Part shown: one piece after another, positions 25,219 through 33,596 of the stretch
Numbering within the stretch: position 1 is the stretch's first letter
Layout: the number at the start of each line of letters is the position of its first letter
NCBI RefSeq assembly: GCF_001648355.1
Contig: NZ_LXSL01000014.1
Coordinates: forward strand, 1-64,000
Direction: 5' to 3'
Source: Eikenella longinqua
GTDB taxonomy: Bacteria; Pseudomonadota; Gammaproteobacteria; Burkholderiales; Neisseriaceae
Length of the DNA stretch: 64,000 nucleotides
Made by a program: the position numbers and the translations under genes
The notes under the pieces: model-generated
The model's input: the letters and a program-made list of their open reading frames with translations, nothing else
Database searches by the model: none
What the model was told of the DNA's origin: nothing

Positions 25219-26235
25219 TCAGCTTTTGGCCAGATGCTGCTGCAACTGTTTGAGCGTGGCCCAGGTTTGGGCTTTGAGCTCGGGCTGCCGCAGCAGGATG
25301 GCGGGGTGGGGAACGATGAAGGCGGGGATGCCGGGGGCGATTTGGGCGGTGAGCCATTGCTGCACGGGGTCGTAGAAGCTGTTGCCGAGCAGCAACAGGG
25401 CCCGGGGCTGAATCCAGGCGGCTTCTTGGCGGATAAAGGCGGCGCAGCGCACTTGCTCTTCGGGGGTGGGTTGGAGCGAGATGCGGGGGGTGCAGCGCTG
25501 CCAGGCGGTGCGGAAAACTTGCTCGGGCGCAAGGCGGATGGCGGCGAGCATGTTGTCGAGCAGCTGGCCGTGGCGGCCGCCGAGCAGCTGGCCGGCTTCG
25601 TCGTCGCTGGGGGCGGGGTTGCGGCTGATGACCATGAGTTGGGCGGGCACGGCGCCGCGGCCGCTTAGGGCTTGTTTGCGCTCGTTGTGCAGTCGGCAGG
25701 CGGTGCAGGCGGCGGCGTGCTGCTGCAAGCTGTTGGTGTCGGCGAAGGCGGGGAAGGGCTGCTCGGCCCATAGTTTTTGCACGAGGGCAAGGGGGCTGGC
25801 AGCGGGGGCGGCTTGGCTGCGGGTTTCGTTTTGATACGGCTGCGGGGTGGCCACGGCGGCGAGCACGTCGGCGCGGTGGCCTTGGGGCGCGGGCTGGGCA
25901 GCGCGGGCTGCCGGGCTCGGGCGGCTGGGTTTTTCAGGTAGCCTGTGGCTGGTGTGGGGAGCTGGCGGCTCGGCGGCGGTGCTTGGGCGGTGCGGGTGTT
26001 CGCTGGGCTCGTTTTTGCCGTGCGAAAACTCATGGCTTTCGTTTTTGCTGCGCGAAAACTCGGTATTGCCGTTTTTGTTGTGCAGGAACTCGCTTTGCTC
26101 GTTTTGGCGAAACTCGCTTTGCTTGTTTTCAGGTAGCCTTTGGGGCTGGGCGGCGGTGGGGTATGCGCCGCGTTTGAGCCACATCGGGCCGAGGTCGAGG
26201 GCTTGGTGCAGGTGCAGATAGCGGCTGCTCAGCAT
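25219..26235 (-). CDS. Uracil-DNA glycosylase family 4-like protein with atypical motif and repeat-rich linker
   Basis: A 338-residue protein. The C-terminal 200 residues carry the family 4 iron-sulfur cysteines: CTACRLH near 175, then C-x15-C in CTPRISL...QVRC. A uracil-pocket loop (GRHGQLLDNM) and HPAILLR as motif 3 are also present. Motif A, usually GE(A/G)PGxxED, reads SRNPAPSDDE, so the canonical Gly-Glu is missing and normal activity is not assured. The N-terminal 20 residues (MLSSRYLHLHQALDLGPMWL) look conserved. Between them lies a low-complexity linker with repeats of SEF plus an uptake-sequence RLPEN (about residues 32-80). It overlaps rimI by 7 bp as the last gene of the gdhB-tsaB-rimI operon. 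Confidence 0.8.
   Translation of the reverse strand: MLSSRYLHLHQALDLGPMWLKRGAYPTAAQPQRLPENKQSEFRQNEQSEFLHNKNGNTEFSRSKNESHEFSHGKNEPSEHPHRPSTAAEPPAPHTSHRLPEKPSRPSPAARAAQPAPQGHRADVLAAVATPQPYQNETRSQAAPAASPLALVQKLWAEQPFPAFADTNSLQQHAAACTACRLHNERKQALSGRGAVPAQLMVISRNPAPSDDEAGQLLGGRHGQLLDNMLAAIRLAPEQVFRTAWQRCTPRISLQPTPEEQVRCAAFIRQEAAWIQPRALLLLGNSFYDPVQQWLTAQIAPGIPAFIVPHPAILLRQPELKAQTWATLKQLQQHLAKS
26000..26140. repeat. Imperfect tandem repeats in the glycosylase linker
   Basis: Four to five imperfect units of about 27-36 bases share cgtttttg...gcgaaaactcg. They end at an uptake sequence (26128-26141). In the encoded protein they give repeated SEF/HEF peptides separated by Asn, Lys and His. Similar strings occur next to uptake sequences at 11760 and 5125. 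Confidence 0.6.
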
Positions 26236-26672
26236 AGTTTCTCCATCAGCAGGGCGTCTTCGCGGCTGCCGTCGGGGCGGGGGTAGTAGCCGGGGCGGCG
26301 GCCGCTGGGGATGAAGCCGTGTTGTTGATACAGGGCGAAGGCGGCGCGGTTGCTGCTGCGCACTTCGAGGAAGATGCGGCGGATGTGTTTGGCGGCGGCT
26401 TGTTTGAAGAGCTGGCCGAGCAGCAGGGTGGCGATGCCTTGCCGGCGGTGGGCGGGGGCGGTGTCGATGAGGTGCAGCTCGGCTTCGTCAAGCACGGTTT
26501 GCCACACGATGAGCCCGGCCAGCTCTTTGCCTTGTTCGGCCAGCAGCACAGTTTCGTTGGCGTGGCCGATGCAGGCGGCGAATTGTTTTTCCGACCAGGG
26601 GGAGGGGTTGCATTGGGCATCGAGCTGGGCCAGTGCGGGGCTGTCGCTCGGGCGGGCGAGGCGGACGATCAT
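26229..26672 (-). CDS. rimI: Ribosomal-protein alanine N-acetyltransferase RimI
   Basis: A 147-residue GNAT enzyme. The acetyl-CoA loop is RRQGIATLLL near residue 80, after HLIDTAPAH. VRSSNRAAFALYQQHGFIPS near 105-123 is the usual RimI C-terminal motif. RimI acetylates the N terminus of ribosomal protein S18. Its start overlaps the tsaB stop by 4 bp and its stop overlaps the glycosylase start by 7 bp. The tsaB-rimI pairing is conserved in many bacteria and supports both calls. Confidence 0.93.
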   Translation of the reverse strand: MIVRLARPSDSPALAQLDAQCNPSPWSEKQFAACIGHANETVLLAEQGKELAGLIVWQTVLDEAELHLIDTAPAHRRQGIATLLLGQLFKQAAAKHIRRIFLEVRSSNRAAFALYQQHGFIPSGRRPGYYPRPDGSREDALLMEKLC

Positions 26673-27421
26673 GCTGCGCCTTTTCTGGCGGCCTGCTCGG
26701 CGGCGGTGAGGGCGACTTTGTCGCGCACGTAGAGCAGCTCGGCTTCGGCGGCGCTCACGGCGGGATAGCGGCCGGAGGCGGCGAGTGCGAGGTAGTGTTC
26801 GGCGGTGGGCATGCCGGGGCGGCCGGGGAAGGGCGGGGGCTCGGGCAGGGCGAAGGCATTGCCGATGCCGCAGATGCCGGCGTGCTTGGGGCTACCTGAA
26901 AACGGATTGCCTGAGTTTTGGCCGGGCATATTTTTTTCAGGTAGCCTGATGTTTTCAGGTAGCCTGATGCTGGCGGCTTTGCCCACGTGATAGGGGCTTA
27001 AGCGTTGCCATATTTGGGTGTCGAACCAGGCGTAGAACACTTCGCCCATGCGCGCGTCGGTGGCGGCCAGCACGGCGGCTTGGCCGGGGCAGAGCGAGGC
27101 GACGGCGTCGAGGCAGGGAACGGGGATGAGCGGGATGCCGAACGGGGCGGCCAAACCCTGCGCCACGCCGGCGCCGATGCGCAGGCCGGTGAAGGCGCCG
27201 GGGCCTTGGGCATAGGCGATGGCGCCCAAATCGGCCACGGCCAGCCCGGCTTCTGCCAGCAGCGCGGCAATCTGCGGCAGGATGAGCTCGGATTGGCGGT
27301 TGCCGGTTTCCTCATGGAACAGATGGGTTTGCCCGCCGTGCCGCAGCGCCAGCGACAGCCACTGGGTGGAGGTGTCGATGGCGAGCAGCGGGCGGCTGCC
27401 GGGGAGGGAGGGCTGACTCAT
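26669..27421 (-). CDS. tsaB: tRNA threonylcarbamoyladenosine biosynthesis protein TsaB
   Basis: A 250-residue ASKHA-fold protein that dimerises with TsaD to make the t6A base of tRNA. LLAIDTSTQWLSLAL near residue 12, SELILPQIAALL near 46 and YAQGPGAFTGLRIGAGVAQG near 75 are the family motifs. Residues about 150-178 hold three in-frame uptake sequences (RLPENIRLPEKN, then NPFSGSP) and look like an insertion in a surface loop. The start at 27421 is chosen because ATGA overlaps the gdhB stop; a longer frame runs antisense-like into gdhB and is not used. Confidence 0.94.
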   Translation of the reverse strand: MSQPSLPGSRPLLAIDTSTQWLSLALRHGGQTHLFHEETGNRQSELILPQIAALLAEAGLAVADLGAIAYAQGPGAFTGLRIGAGVAQGLAAPFGIPLIPVPCLDAVASLCPGQAAVLAATDARMGEVFYAWFDTQIWQRLSPYHVGKAASIRLPENIRLPEKNMPGQNSGNPFSGSPKHAGICGIGNAFALPEPPPFPGRPGMPTAEHYLALAASGRYPAVSAAEAELLYVRDKVALTAAEQAARKGAA

Positions 27422-30400
27422 GCGCGTTTTGCATCCTCGGCCGGATTGGCGATTTTCGAGAGATTGCGCACCAGCGCGGCGAGCATCGACAAATCGGCGG
27501 GCTCGTATTGCTGCATGTCGGCAATCTGGCTGCGGGCAGCGGCGATTTTGGCGGCGGCGTGGCCGTTGCTGCCGGCCTGCAGGAAGTCGCGGGTGAGATC
27601 GAGGTGGATTTGGGTGGCGTCTTCGTAGATTGCCAGGCAGGCTTGGCCTTGCCATTGGTTGCCGCGCGGCAGTTTGGCGATGGCGCGGTAAATCCAGCTC
27701 ATGTTCAGCCGTTCGGACAGCATGAAATAGGCTTTGGCCACGGTTTCCACGGGCTTGCCTAAATCGGCGGCCAAATCCACCACGGCCAGCACGTTGGCGG
27801 CAAAGGGCAGGCGTGCGAGCTCGGCGGTTTCCTGCGCGCTGAGCACGCTGTAGCCGCTTAAGCGGGCTTCGCGCTCGGCGATGCTGGGGTGCTCTTCGGC
27901 TTGGATGCGGGCGGGCAGCTGCTGCATAAATTCAACGGTTTGCGCACGATATTGCGTGATGAGGCTGCCGAGGTTGCCGAAGGGGCGGCGGTTGCGCAGC
28001 AGCTGACCGGCCACGTGGCTGATGAGCTCGGCTACGTCGGCAATCAGACGCATTTGCGCTTCGGCGGGTAGGCGGTTGTCGAAGGCTTGGATGGCTTGGA
28101 AGCGGGCTTCGCCGTCGAGCAGGATGTCGGCCAGCCAGTAGGCGCGCACCACGTTGGCCACGGAGGCTTGGTTTTCTTCGCTGCAACGCTGGATGAAGTG
28201 CGGCCCCATGCGGTTGATGATGCGGTTGGCCAGCTGGCTGGCGATGATTTCGCGTTTCAGGTAGTGATGCTGCATTTCGGTGCCGTACTGCTGTTGCAGC
28301 GGGGCGGGGAAATAGCGGATCAGGGCGGGCAGGAAGTTGGGGTCGTCGGGGATGTCGCTGCCGAGGATGGCGTCTTGGCAGTGCATTTTGCTGTAGGAGA
28401 GCAATACGGCCACTTCGGGGTTGCTCAAGCCTTGGCCTGCGGCGGCGCGGCGCTGGATTTCGGCTGCATCGGGCAGGAATTCCACGGCGCGGTCTAAAGC
28501 GGCGTGCTCTTCGAGATAGCCGATGAGGTTGGCGGCGGTTTTCAGGTAGCCTGAAGGATTGAGCTGGGCCACGGAAAGGGCTTGGGTTTGTAAATAGTTG
28601 TCTTGCAGCACGAGTTGTGCCACTTCGGCGGTCATCTGTTTGAGCAGCTCGTCGCGCTCTTCTTGCGGCAGGCGGCCGGCGCGCACGGCTTCGCCGAGCA
28701 GGATTTTGATGTTTACTTCGTGGTCGGAGCAATCTACGCCGGCGGAGTTGTCGATGGCGTCGGTGCAGCAGCGGCCGCCGTTTTGCCAGTATTCGATGCG
28801 GCCGAGCTGGGTGGCGCCGAGGTTGCCGCCTTCGCCCAACACTTTGGCGCGCAGCTCGCTGCCGTTCACGCGCACTTCATCGTTGGCTTTGTCGCGGGCG
28901 TCGGCGTGGCTTTCGGCTTCGGCTTTGATGTAGGTGCCGATGCCGCCGTTGTAGAGCAGTTCCACGTCGGCTTTGAGCAGCTCGCGGATGAGCTCGTTGG
29001 GGGTGAGGCTTTCGGCTTCGATGCCGAGCCAGGCTTTCACTTCGGGCGTGATGGCGATGGATTTGGCGCTGCGCTCATACACGCCGCCGCCTTGGGAAAT
29101 CTGCGAGCGGCTGTATTTTTCCCAACCGCCGCCGCTTTGGAACAGGCGTTTGCGCTCGTCGAAGCTCTTGGCGGCGTTCGGGTTGGGGTCGATGAAGATG
29201 TGGCGGTGGTTGAAGGCGGCTTGGAGGCGGATGTGTTCGCTCAGGAGCATGCCGTTGCCGAACACGTCGCCGCCCATGTCGCCGATGCCCACCACGGTGA
29301 AGTCTTCATTTTGGATGTCTTTGCCCAGATGGCGGAAGTGGCGTTTCACGGATTCCCAGGCGCCGCGGGCGGTGATGCCCATGCCTTTGTGGTCGTAGCC
29401 GGCGCTGCCGCCGGAGGCGAAGGCGTCGTCGAGCCAGAAGCCGTGTTCGGCGGCCAGGGCGTTGGCGGTGTCGGAGAAGGAGGCGGTACCTTTGTCGGCG
29501 GCCACTACCAGGTAGGGGTCGTCGCCGTCTCGGCGGTGCAGCTGCGGCGGGGGCTCGATGCCTTCGGCTGTGCGGTTGTCGGTGAGGTCGAGCAGGGCGT
29601 TGATGAAGATGCGGTAGCAGGCCACGCCTTCTTTCAGGTAGCCTTCGCGGTCGGCTGCGGCATCGGGCAGCTGTTTGCACACGAAGCCGCCTTTGGAGCC
29701 GCTGGGCACGATGACGGCGTTTTTCACCATCTGCGCTTTCACCAGGCCGAGCACTTCGGTGCGGAAGTCGTCGAAACGGTCGGACCAGCGCAGGCCGCCG
29801 CGCGCCACTTTGCTGCCGCGCAGGTGGATGCCTTCCACGCGCGGGCTGTACACCCAAATTTCATACATGGGGTGCGGTTTGGGCAGGAAGGGGATGTCTT
29901 TGGATTTGATTTTCAAGCTGATTTCGGGTTTCAGGTAGCCTGCTTTATCGGTTTGCCAGAAGTTGGTGCGGCACACGGCGAGGATGACGGCGCGGAAGGC
30001 GTTGATGATGCGTTCGTCGTCGAGCGAGGGCACGTCGGCCAAGAGGCCGGTGAGTTCGCTGTTGATCATCAGGGCGCGGTTGTCGTCGGCTTCTTCGGGG
30101 TGCAGGCGGGCGGCAAACAAATCAGCCAATTTGGCGGCGATGGCGCCGTGGCGGATGAGGGTTTGCTCGATGCGCTCCTGGCTGAAAGGCAGGGTGGCCT
30201 GTTTCAGGTATTTGGCAATGGCGCGCAGCAGCACGCTGTTGCGCCAGGAAATGCCGGCGGCGAGCACCAAGGCGTTGAAGCGGTCGTTTTCCACGCGGCC
30301 GGCCCAGAGTTCGGCAAACAGCTCGGGCAGCTCGGCAGCGGCGGCCGGCCCGCCTTCGGCAGCTTGCTGCACCGGCACGCTGGCGGCGGCGGAGAAGTGG

Positions 30401-32238
30401 GTGAGGCCGACGGCGGCGTCTTCGGTGTAGAGCGTGTAGGGCACGGCGGTGTGCACGCTCAAGCCCATGTTTTCAATCAGCGGCAGGGTTTGCGACAGGC
30501 TGGGGCTGATTTGCGGGGTGTAGAGGCGGAAGGCATAGGGCGCCACGGGGTTATCTTGCGCGCCGAAGGTGGCCACCACGGGCTGCTCGTCGGAGAGCTG
30601 GGCGGCGTGTTTCAAATCGGCAATGGCCTGCTCGGGGCCGAAGGCTTCGCGGTAGGCGGCGGAGAAGGCGCCGTCTGCTTCGGCGTGGGCGACGGGTTTG
30701 TCGGCCTTGGGCGCGGGGGCGGCTGCGGGGGCAGCTTGTTGCGGCTCGGCAGGCGCTTCGGCGGCGGGCTCGGGTTGCGGCGCGGCTGCGGCAGCGTTGT
30801 CGGCCTCGGCGTTTTCCACCAGTCGGGCAACGTGTTGCTCCAGCTTGGCGGAATGGAAGGCGGGCAGGCGTGCGGCGTTGGTGTGGCACAGGAATGGCAC
30901 GCAGGCCAGCGCGCTGTCGTCGGCCAGCTGCACGGCGAATTCGCAGCTCTCGGCGGCGAGCGCGGTTTTCAGGTAGCCTGCTATGCGCTGGCACAGGCGG
31001 CTGTCGAACTGCTCTTTGGGCAGATAGCACAGCACGGACACATAGCGTTTGAACAGGTCGGCGCGGGCAAACAGGCGGGTGCGCGGGCGGCGGCTGAGGG
31101 CGAGCAGGCCGCCCAGGGTTTCAACAAGCTCGCCCTCGCCGGTTTCAAACAGCTCGTCGCGCGGGTAGGTTTGCAGCAGGTGGCGCAGCTGGCGTTCGTT
31201 GTGGCTGCCGTCTTCGAAGGCGAAGTGTTTGAGGGCGTGTTCGGCTTTGCGGCGCAGCACGGGGATGTCCCAAATGCTGCCGGTGTAGGCGGGGGCGGTG
31301 TAGAGGCCGATGAAGCACCATTGGCCGATCACTTGGCCGCTGGCGTTGAGCTTTTGGATGCCGATGAGGTTGTAGTAGGCGGGGCGGTGGATGCGGCTGC
31401 GGTGGGAGGAGCGGTCGAGCAGCAGGCGGTCGCTGTGCAGCCACTGTTTTTTGTCGGCGTCGGAAAGGGCGGCGAAGTTGTCGGCGAGGAAGCGGCTGTT
31501 GTTTTGGGTGAGGATGCCTTGCGCGGTGTCGGCTTTGGGCTGGAGGCGCGGGCTGCCGGACTGGCTCACCAAATCGTATTCGCAGAAGCCCATCAGCAGG
31601 AAGTTACGGTCGGCCAGCCAGCTGAGGAAGGAGACGATTTCGGCGTCGTGGCTGCGGCCTTCGTTTAAAATCATTTGGTTGACCAGCAGGAGCTGGCCGC
31701 GCAGTTTGTGCTCGCTGGCGGCCAGCATGCCCAGCTCGGCCAGCAGCAGGCGGATTTTCTCGGCCAGCTCTTGATCTTGCGCGGCTTCGGCGCCCTCCAG
31801 ATAGAAGGCGGCCAGGGTTTCTTTGGCGCTGCCTTCGTGCGCTTCGGCCTGGATGGCGGCGGCTTGGCCGTTGTCGCTGCGTTTGACGTGCCACACGCTG
31901 TGCAGCACGGCCAGCGGGGGGCGCTGCTCGCGGTTGAGCAGCATCAGCAGGGAGTCGAGCAGAAAAGGGGTGTCGTCGGCCACGATTTCCACCAGGGTGT
32001 GCTGCACGGCGTCGCCGGTGGGCGATACGCGCACCACGGCTTTGCCGGCGGCGCGGGGCTCTTGCGCGAGCTTGCGGTGGGAGTCGGCGGCGGCCACGAG
32101 GGCGTCGTCGCTATAGCGGGCGAGGTCGGCGAAGTCGGCCTGCCGGTAGTAGCCGGCGAGGAAGGGGGGGAAGTCTTCCGTAAAATTCTGTTGGCGGGCG
32201 CAATCTTGCAGGCGTAAAACCGGGGCGGGCAGGCTCAT
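27418..32238 (-). CDS. gdhB: NAD-dependent glutamate dehydrogenase, large (180-kDa-type) form
   Basis: A 1606-residue enzyme that oxidises glutamate to 2-oxoglutarate and ammonia, feeding amino acids into the TCA cycle. N-terminal regulatory segments with ACT-like parts span about 1-600. The catalytic core follows with GSKGGFVCKQLP near 870 and VAADKGTASFSDTAN...ASGGSAGYDHKGMGITARGA. GIGDMGGDVFGNGM near 990 is the NAD fold. An Ala/Pro-rich linker at about 474-519 is unusually plain in sequence. Several in-frame uptake sequences (about 28541, 29634, 29930, 30967) encode YLK, FQVA or GYLK. It heads a tightly overlapping operon with tsaB, rimI and the glycosylase. A Correia element 36 bp upstream may carry its promoter. 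Confidence 0.95.
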   Translation of the reverse strand: MSLPAPVLRLQDCARQQNFTEDFPPFLAGYYRQADFADLARYSDDALVAAADSHRKLAQEPRAAGKAVVRVSPTGDAVQHTLVEIVADDTPFLLDSLLMLLNREQRPPLAVLHSVWHVKRSDNGQAAAIQAEAHEGSAKETLAAFYLEGAEAAQDQELAEKIRLLLAELGMLAASEHKLRGQLLLVNQMILNEGRSHDAEIVSFLSWLADRNFLLMGFCEYDLVSQSGSPRLQPKADTAQGILTQNNSRFLADNFAALSDADKKQWLHSDRLLLDRSSHRSRIHRPAYYNLIGIQKLNASGQVIGQWCFIGLYTAPAYTGSIWDIPVLRRKAEHALKHFAFEDGSHNERQLRHLLQTYPRDELFETGEGELVETLGGLLALSRRPRTRLFARADLFKRYVSVLCYLPKEQFDSRLCQRIAGYLKTALAAESCEFAVQLADDSALACVPFLCHTNAARLPAFHSAKLEQHVARLVENAEADNAAAAAPQPEPAAEAPAEPQQAAPAAAPAPKADKPVAHAEADGAFSAAYREAFGPEQAIADLKHAAQLSDEQPVVATFGAQDNPVAPYAFRLYTPQISPSLSQTLPLIENMGLSVHTAVPYTLYTEDAAVGLTHFSAAASVPVQQAAEGGPAAAAELPELFAELWAGRVENDRFNALVLAAGISWRNSVLLRAIAKYLKQATLPFSQERIEQTLIRHGAIAAKLADLFAARLHPEEADDNRALMINSELTGLLADVPSLDDERIINAFRAVILAVCRTNFWQTDKAGYLKPEISLKIKSKDIPFLPKPHPMYEIWVYSPRVEGIHLRGSKVARGGLRWSDRFDDFRTEVLGLVKAQMVKNAVIVPSGSKGGFVCKQLPDAAADREGYLKEGVACYRIFINALLDLTDNRTAEGIEPPPQLHRRDGDDPYLVVAADKGTASFSDTANALAAEHGFWLDDAFASGGSAGYDHKGMGITARGAWESVKRHFRHLGKDIQNEDFTVVGIGDMGGDVFGNGMLLSEHIRLQAAFNHRHIFIDPNPNAAKSFDERKRLFQSGGGWEKYSRSQISQGGGVYERSAKSIAITPEVKAWLGIEAESLTPNELIRELLKADVELLYNGGIGTYIKAEAESHADARDKANDEVRVNGSELRAKVLGEGGNLGATQLGRIEYWQNGGRCCTDAIDNSAGVDCSDHEVNIKILLGEAVRAGRLPQEERDELLKQMTAEVAQLVLQDNYLQTQALSVAQLNPSGYLKTAANLIGYLEEHAALDRAVEFLPDAAEIQRRAAAGQGLSNPEVAVLLSYSKMHCQDAILGSDIPDDPNFLPALIRYFPAPLQQQYGTEMQHHYLKREIIASQLANRIINRMGPHFIQRCSEENQASVANVVRAYWLADILLDGEARFQAIQAFDNRLPAEAQMRLIADVAELISHVAGQLLRNRRPFGNLGSLITQYRAQTVEFMQQLPARIQAEEHPSIAEREARLSGYSVLSAQETAELARLPFAANVLAVVDLAADLGKPVETVAKAYFMLSERLNMSWIYRAIAKLPRGNQWQGQACLAIYEDATQIHLDLTRDFLQAGSNGHAAAKIAAARSQIADMQQYEPADLSMLAALVRNLSKIANPAEDAKRA

Positions 32239-32273
32239 GAAACGGCTCCTCTGAATTATTGGAATTTGGAATA

Positions 32274-32379
32274 TATAGTGGATTCAATTTAAATCGGGAC
32301 AAGGCGGCGAGCCGCAGACAGTACAAGCAGTACGGCAAGGCGAGCCAACGCCGTACCGGTTTAAATTTAATTCACTATA
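32274..32379 (-). repeat. Correia-type repeat, copy 2, with promoter toward gdhB
   Basis: A 106-bp element from TATAGTGGATTCAATTT to TTTAATTCACTATA, with the Correia core (ggacaaggcggcgagccgca, cagtacaagcagtacggcaa). Read toward gdhB, TTGTCC (32297-32302) and TATATA (32272-32277) are 19 bases apart. They end 33 bases before the gdhB ATG, so the repeat edge can supply the operon promoter. Spacing is slightly long, so strength is uncertain. Confidence 0.82.
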
Positions 32380-32584
32380 GTGTGGAGTGGAAAGGGTTTG
32401 GTTTAATCCGCCATATGATACGCGAGTTGGCATTTTTCAGGTAGCCTGCGGGGGTTTTCAGGTAGCCTTTGAGGTGGAAATGTATCGTTTGTTTTACGGG
32501 AGGCTGGGAAAGGGCGGATGCGGCAAAACAAATCCGCCCGCGGCGGCGGTTTGCCGGGCGGGCGGATGGAGGGATGGGCGGCGC

Positions 32585-33064
32585 TTAGTGGTGGTGGCCG
32601 TGTTCGCCGTGGGCATGGCCGTGGGCGATTTCTTCGGGTGTGGCGGCGCGGATGTCGCTCACTTTGGCTTTGAAGCGCAGTTTCATGCCGGCTAAGGGGT
32701 GGTTGCCGTCTACCACGGCTTTGCCGTCGGCGATGTCGGTAACGCGGTAAACGATGGCGTCGCCGGTAACGGGGTCGTCGGCTTCAAACATCATGCCCAC
32801 TTCCACTTCCACGGGGAAAACATCGAGCGGCTCGAGGCGCACGAGCTCGGGGTCTTGCTCGCCGAAGGCGTCGTCGGGCTGGAGGGTGATGTCGATTTCG
32901 TCGCCCACGGCTTTGCCGTGTAGCGCTTCTTCCACCAGCGGGAAAATGCCGTCGTAGCCGCCGTGCAGGTAGGCGATGGGCTCTTCGGTTTGGTCGATGA
33001 GCTGGTTGTTGGCGTCAAACATTTCGTAATGCAGGGTTACTACGCTGTTCTTTTCGATATTCAT
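32585..33064 (-). CDS. slyD: FKBP-type peptidyl-prolyl isomerase SlyD
   Basis: A 159-residue cytosolic chaperone and prolyl isomerase. The FKBP part is interrupted by the insert-in-flap domain, as in SlyD. NSVVTLHYEMFDANNQLIDQ opens the protein, PIAYLHGGYDGIFPLVEEAL forms the active site, and FGEQDPELV with VVDGNHPLAGMKLRFKAKV follow. The C terminus is rich in histidine (HGHAHGEHGHHH), the nickel-binding tail used in hydrogenase and urease maturation and metal storage. It stands alone. Confidence 0.95.
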   Translation of the reverse strand: MNIEKNSVVTLHYEMFDANNQLIDQTEEPIAYLHGGYDGIFPLVEEALHGKAVGDEIDITLQPDDAFGEQDPELVRLEPLDVFPVEVEVGMMFEADDPVTGDAIVYRVTDIADGKAVVDGNHPLAGMKLRFKAKVSDIRAATPEEIAHGHAHGEHGHHH

Positions 33065-33516
33065 GGCACTTTCCTGCCGAGTGGTTGGGAAGGCTGTATT
33101 TTACCGTATTGGGATGTTTAGGCAATGCTGCGGCGCTTTGGTGGGCTTGGATTGGGCAGGCGGGCGGGCTGAGAACGGGCTGCGGCTTGGCTTGCTGCCG
33201 CGGGGTTGCCGTGGCGGGCGGCGGCTTGGTAGGAGCAAGAGAAGGTATTTGGCTTGGGTGTGGTTTTGGATTGATTTGTTTGGTGTTTTCTGGGATTTGG
33301 GAAGATGATGGCTTGGGCGGGGTAATGATGATGGGTGTGGCTGGCCTGTTTGGAGGATGAGCGGCTCGGGCGGAGGCGCGGCGGGGGTTGGTTTACAAAA
33401 ACAGGGTTTTTTTAGGCAGGATTTTACGGTTGCCGGAAAATTTTCAGGTAGCCTTTGCGGGAGTTTGAGGCTACCTGAAAATTTTAGAAGCATGGCAAAG
33501 GAGGTGCGGCTATTGT
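33065..33516. other. Intergenic region between slyD and lysC, no gene seen
   Basis: About 450 bases. An unusual G/T-rich stretch (33110-33380) carries long frames on both strands with poor codon make-up and no ribosome site. An uptake-sequence pair at 33441-33482 and another at 33517-33560 close it toward lysC. I see no RNA gene. Confidence 0.55.
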
Positions 33517-33564
33517 GTTTTCAGGTAGCCTTTATGGTGTGTAAAGGCTACCTGAAAAATAAAA

Positions 33565-33588
33565 TGCCCGAGCCGGGTGGCGCGGGCA
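33565..33588 (-). terminator. lysC terminator
   Basis: On the minus strand a TGCCCG...CGGGCA stem is followed by TTTTATTTTT, which merges into an uptake-sequence copy. It lies 8 bases beyond the lysC stop codon. Confidence 0.7.
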
Positions 33589-33596
33589 TGGGCGGT

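Noticed and set aside
28603..31668. A 1021-codon open frame antisense to gdhB
   Set aside because: It mirrors the codon structure of a GC-rich gene, is rich in Gly/Val/Ala/His as such shadows are, and has no ribosome site or domain. The sense frame is a complete, recognisable enzyme.
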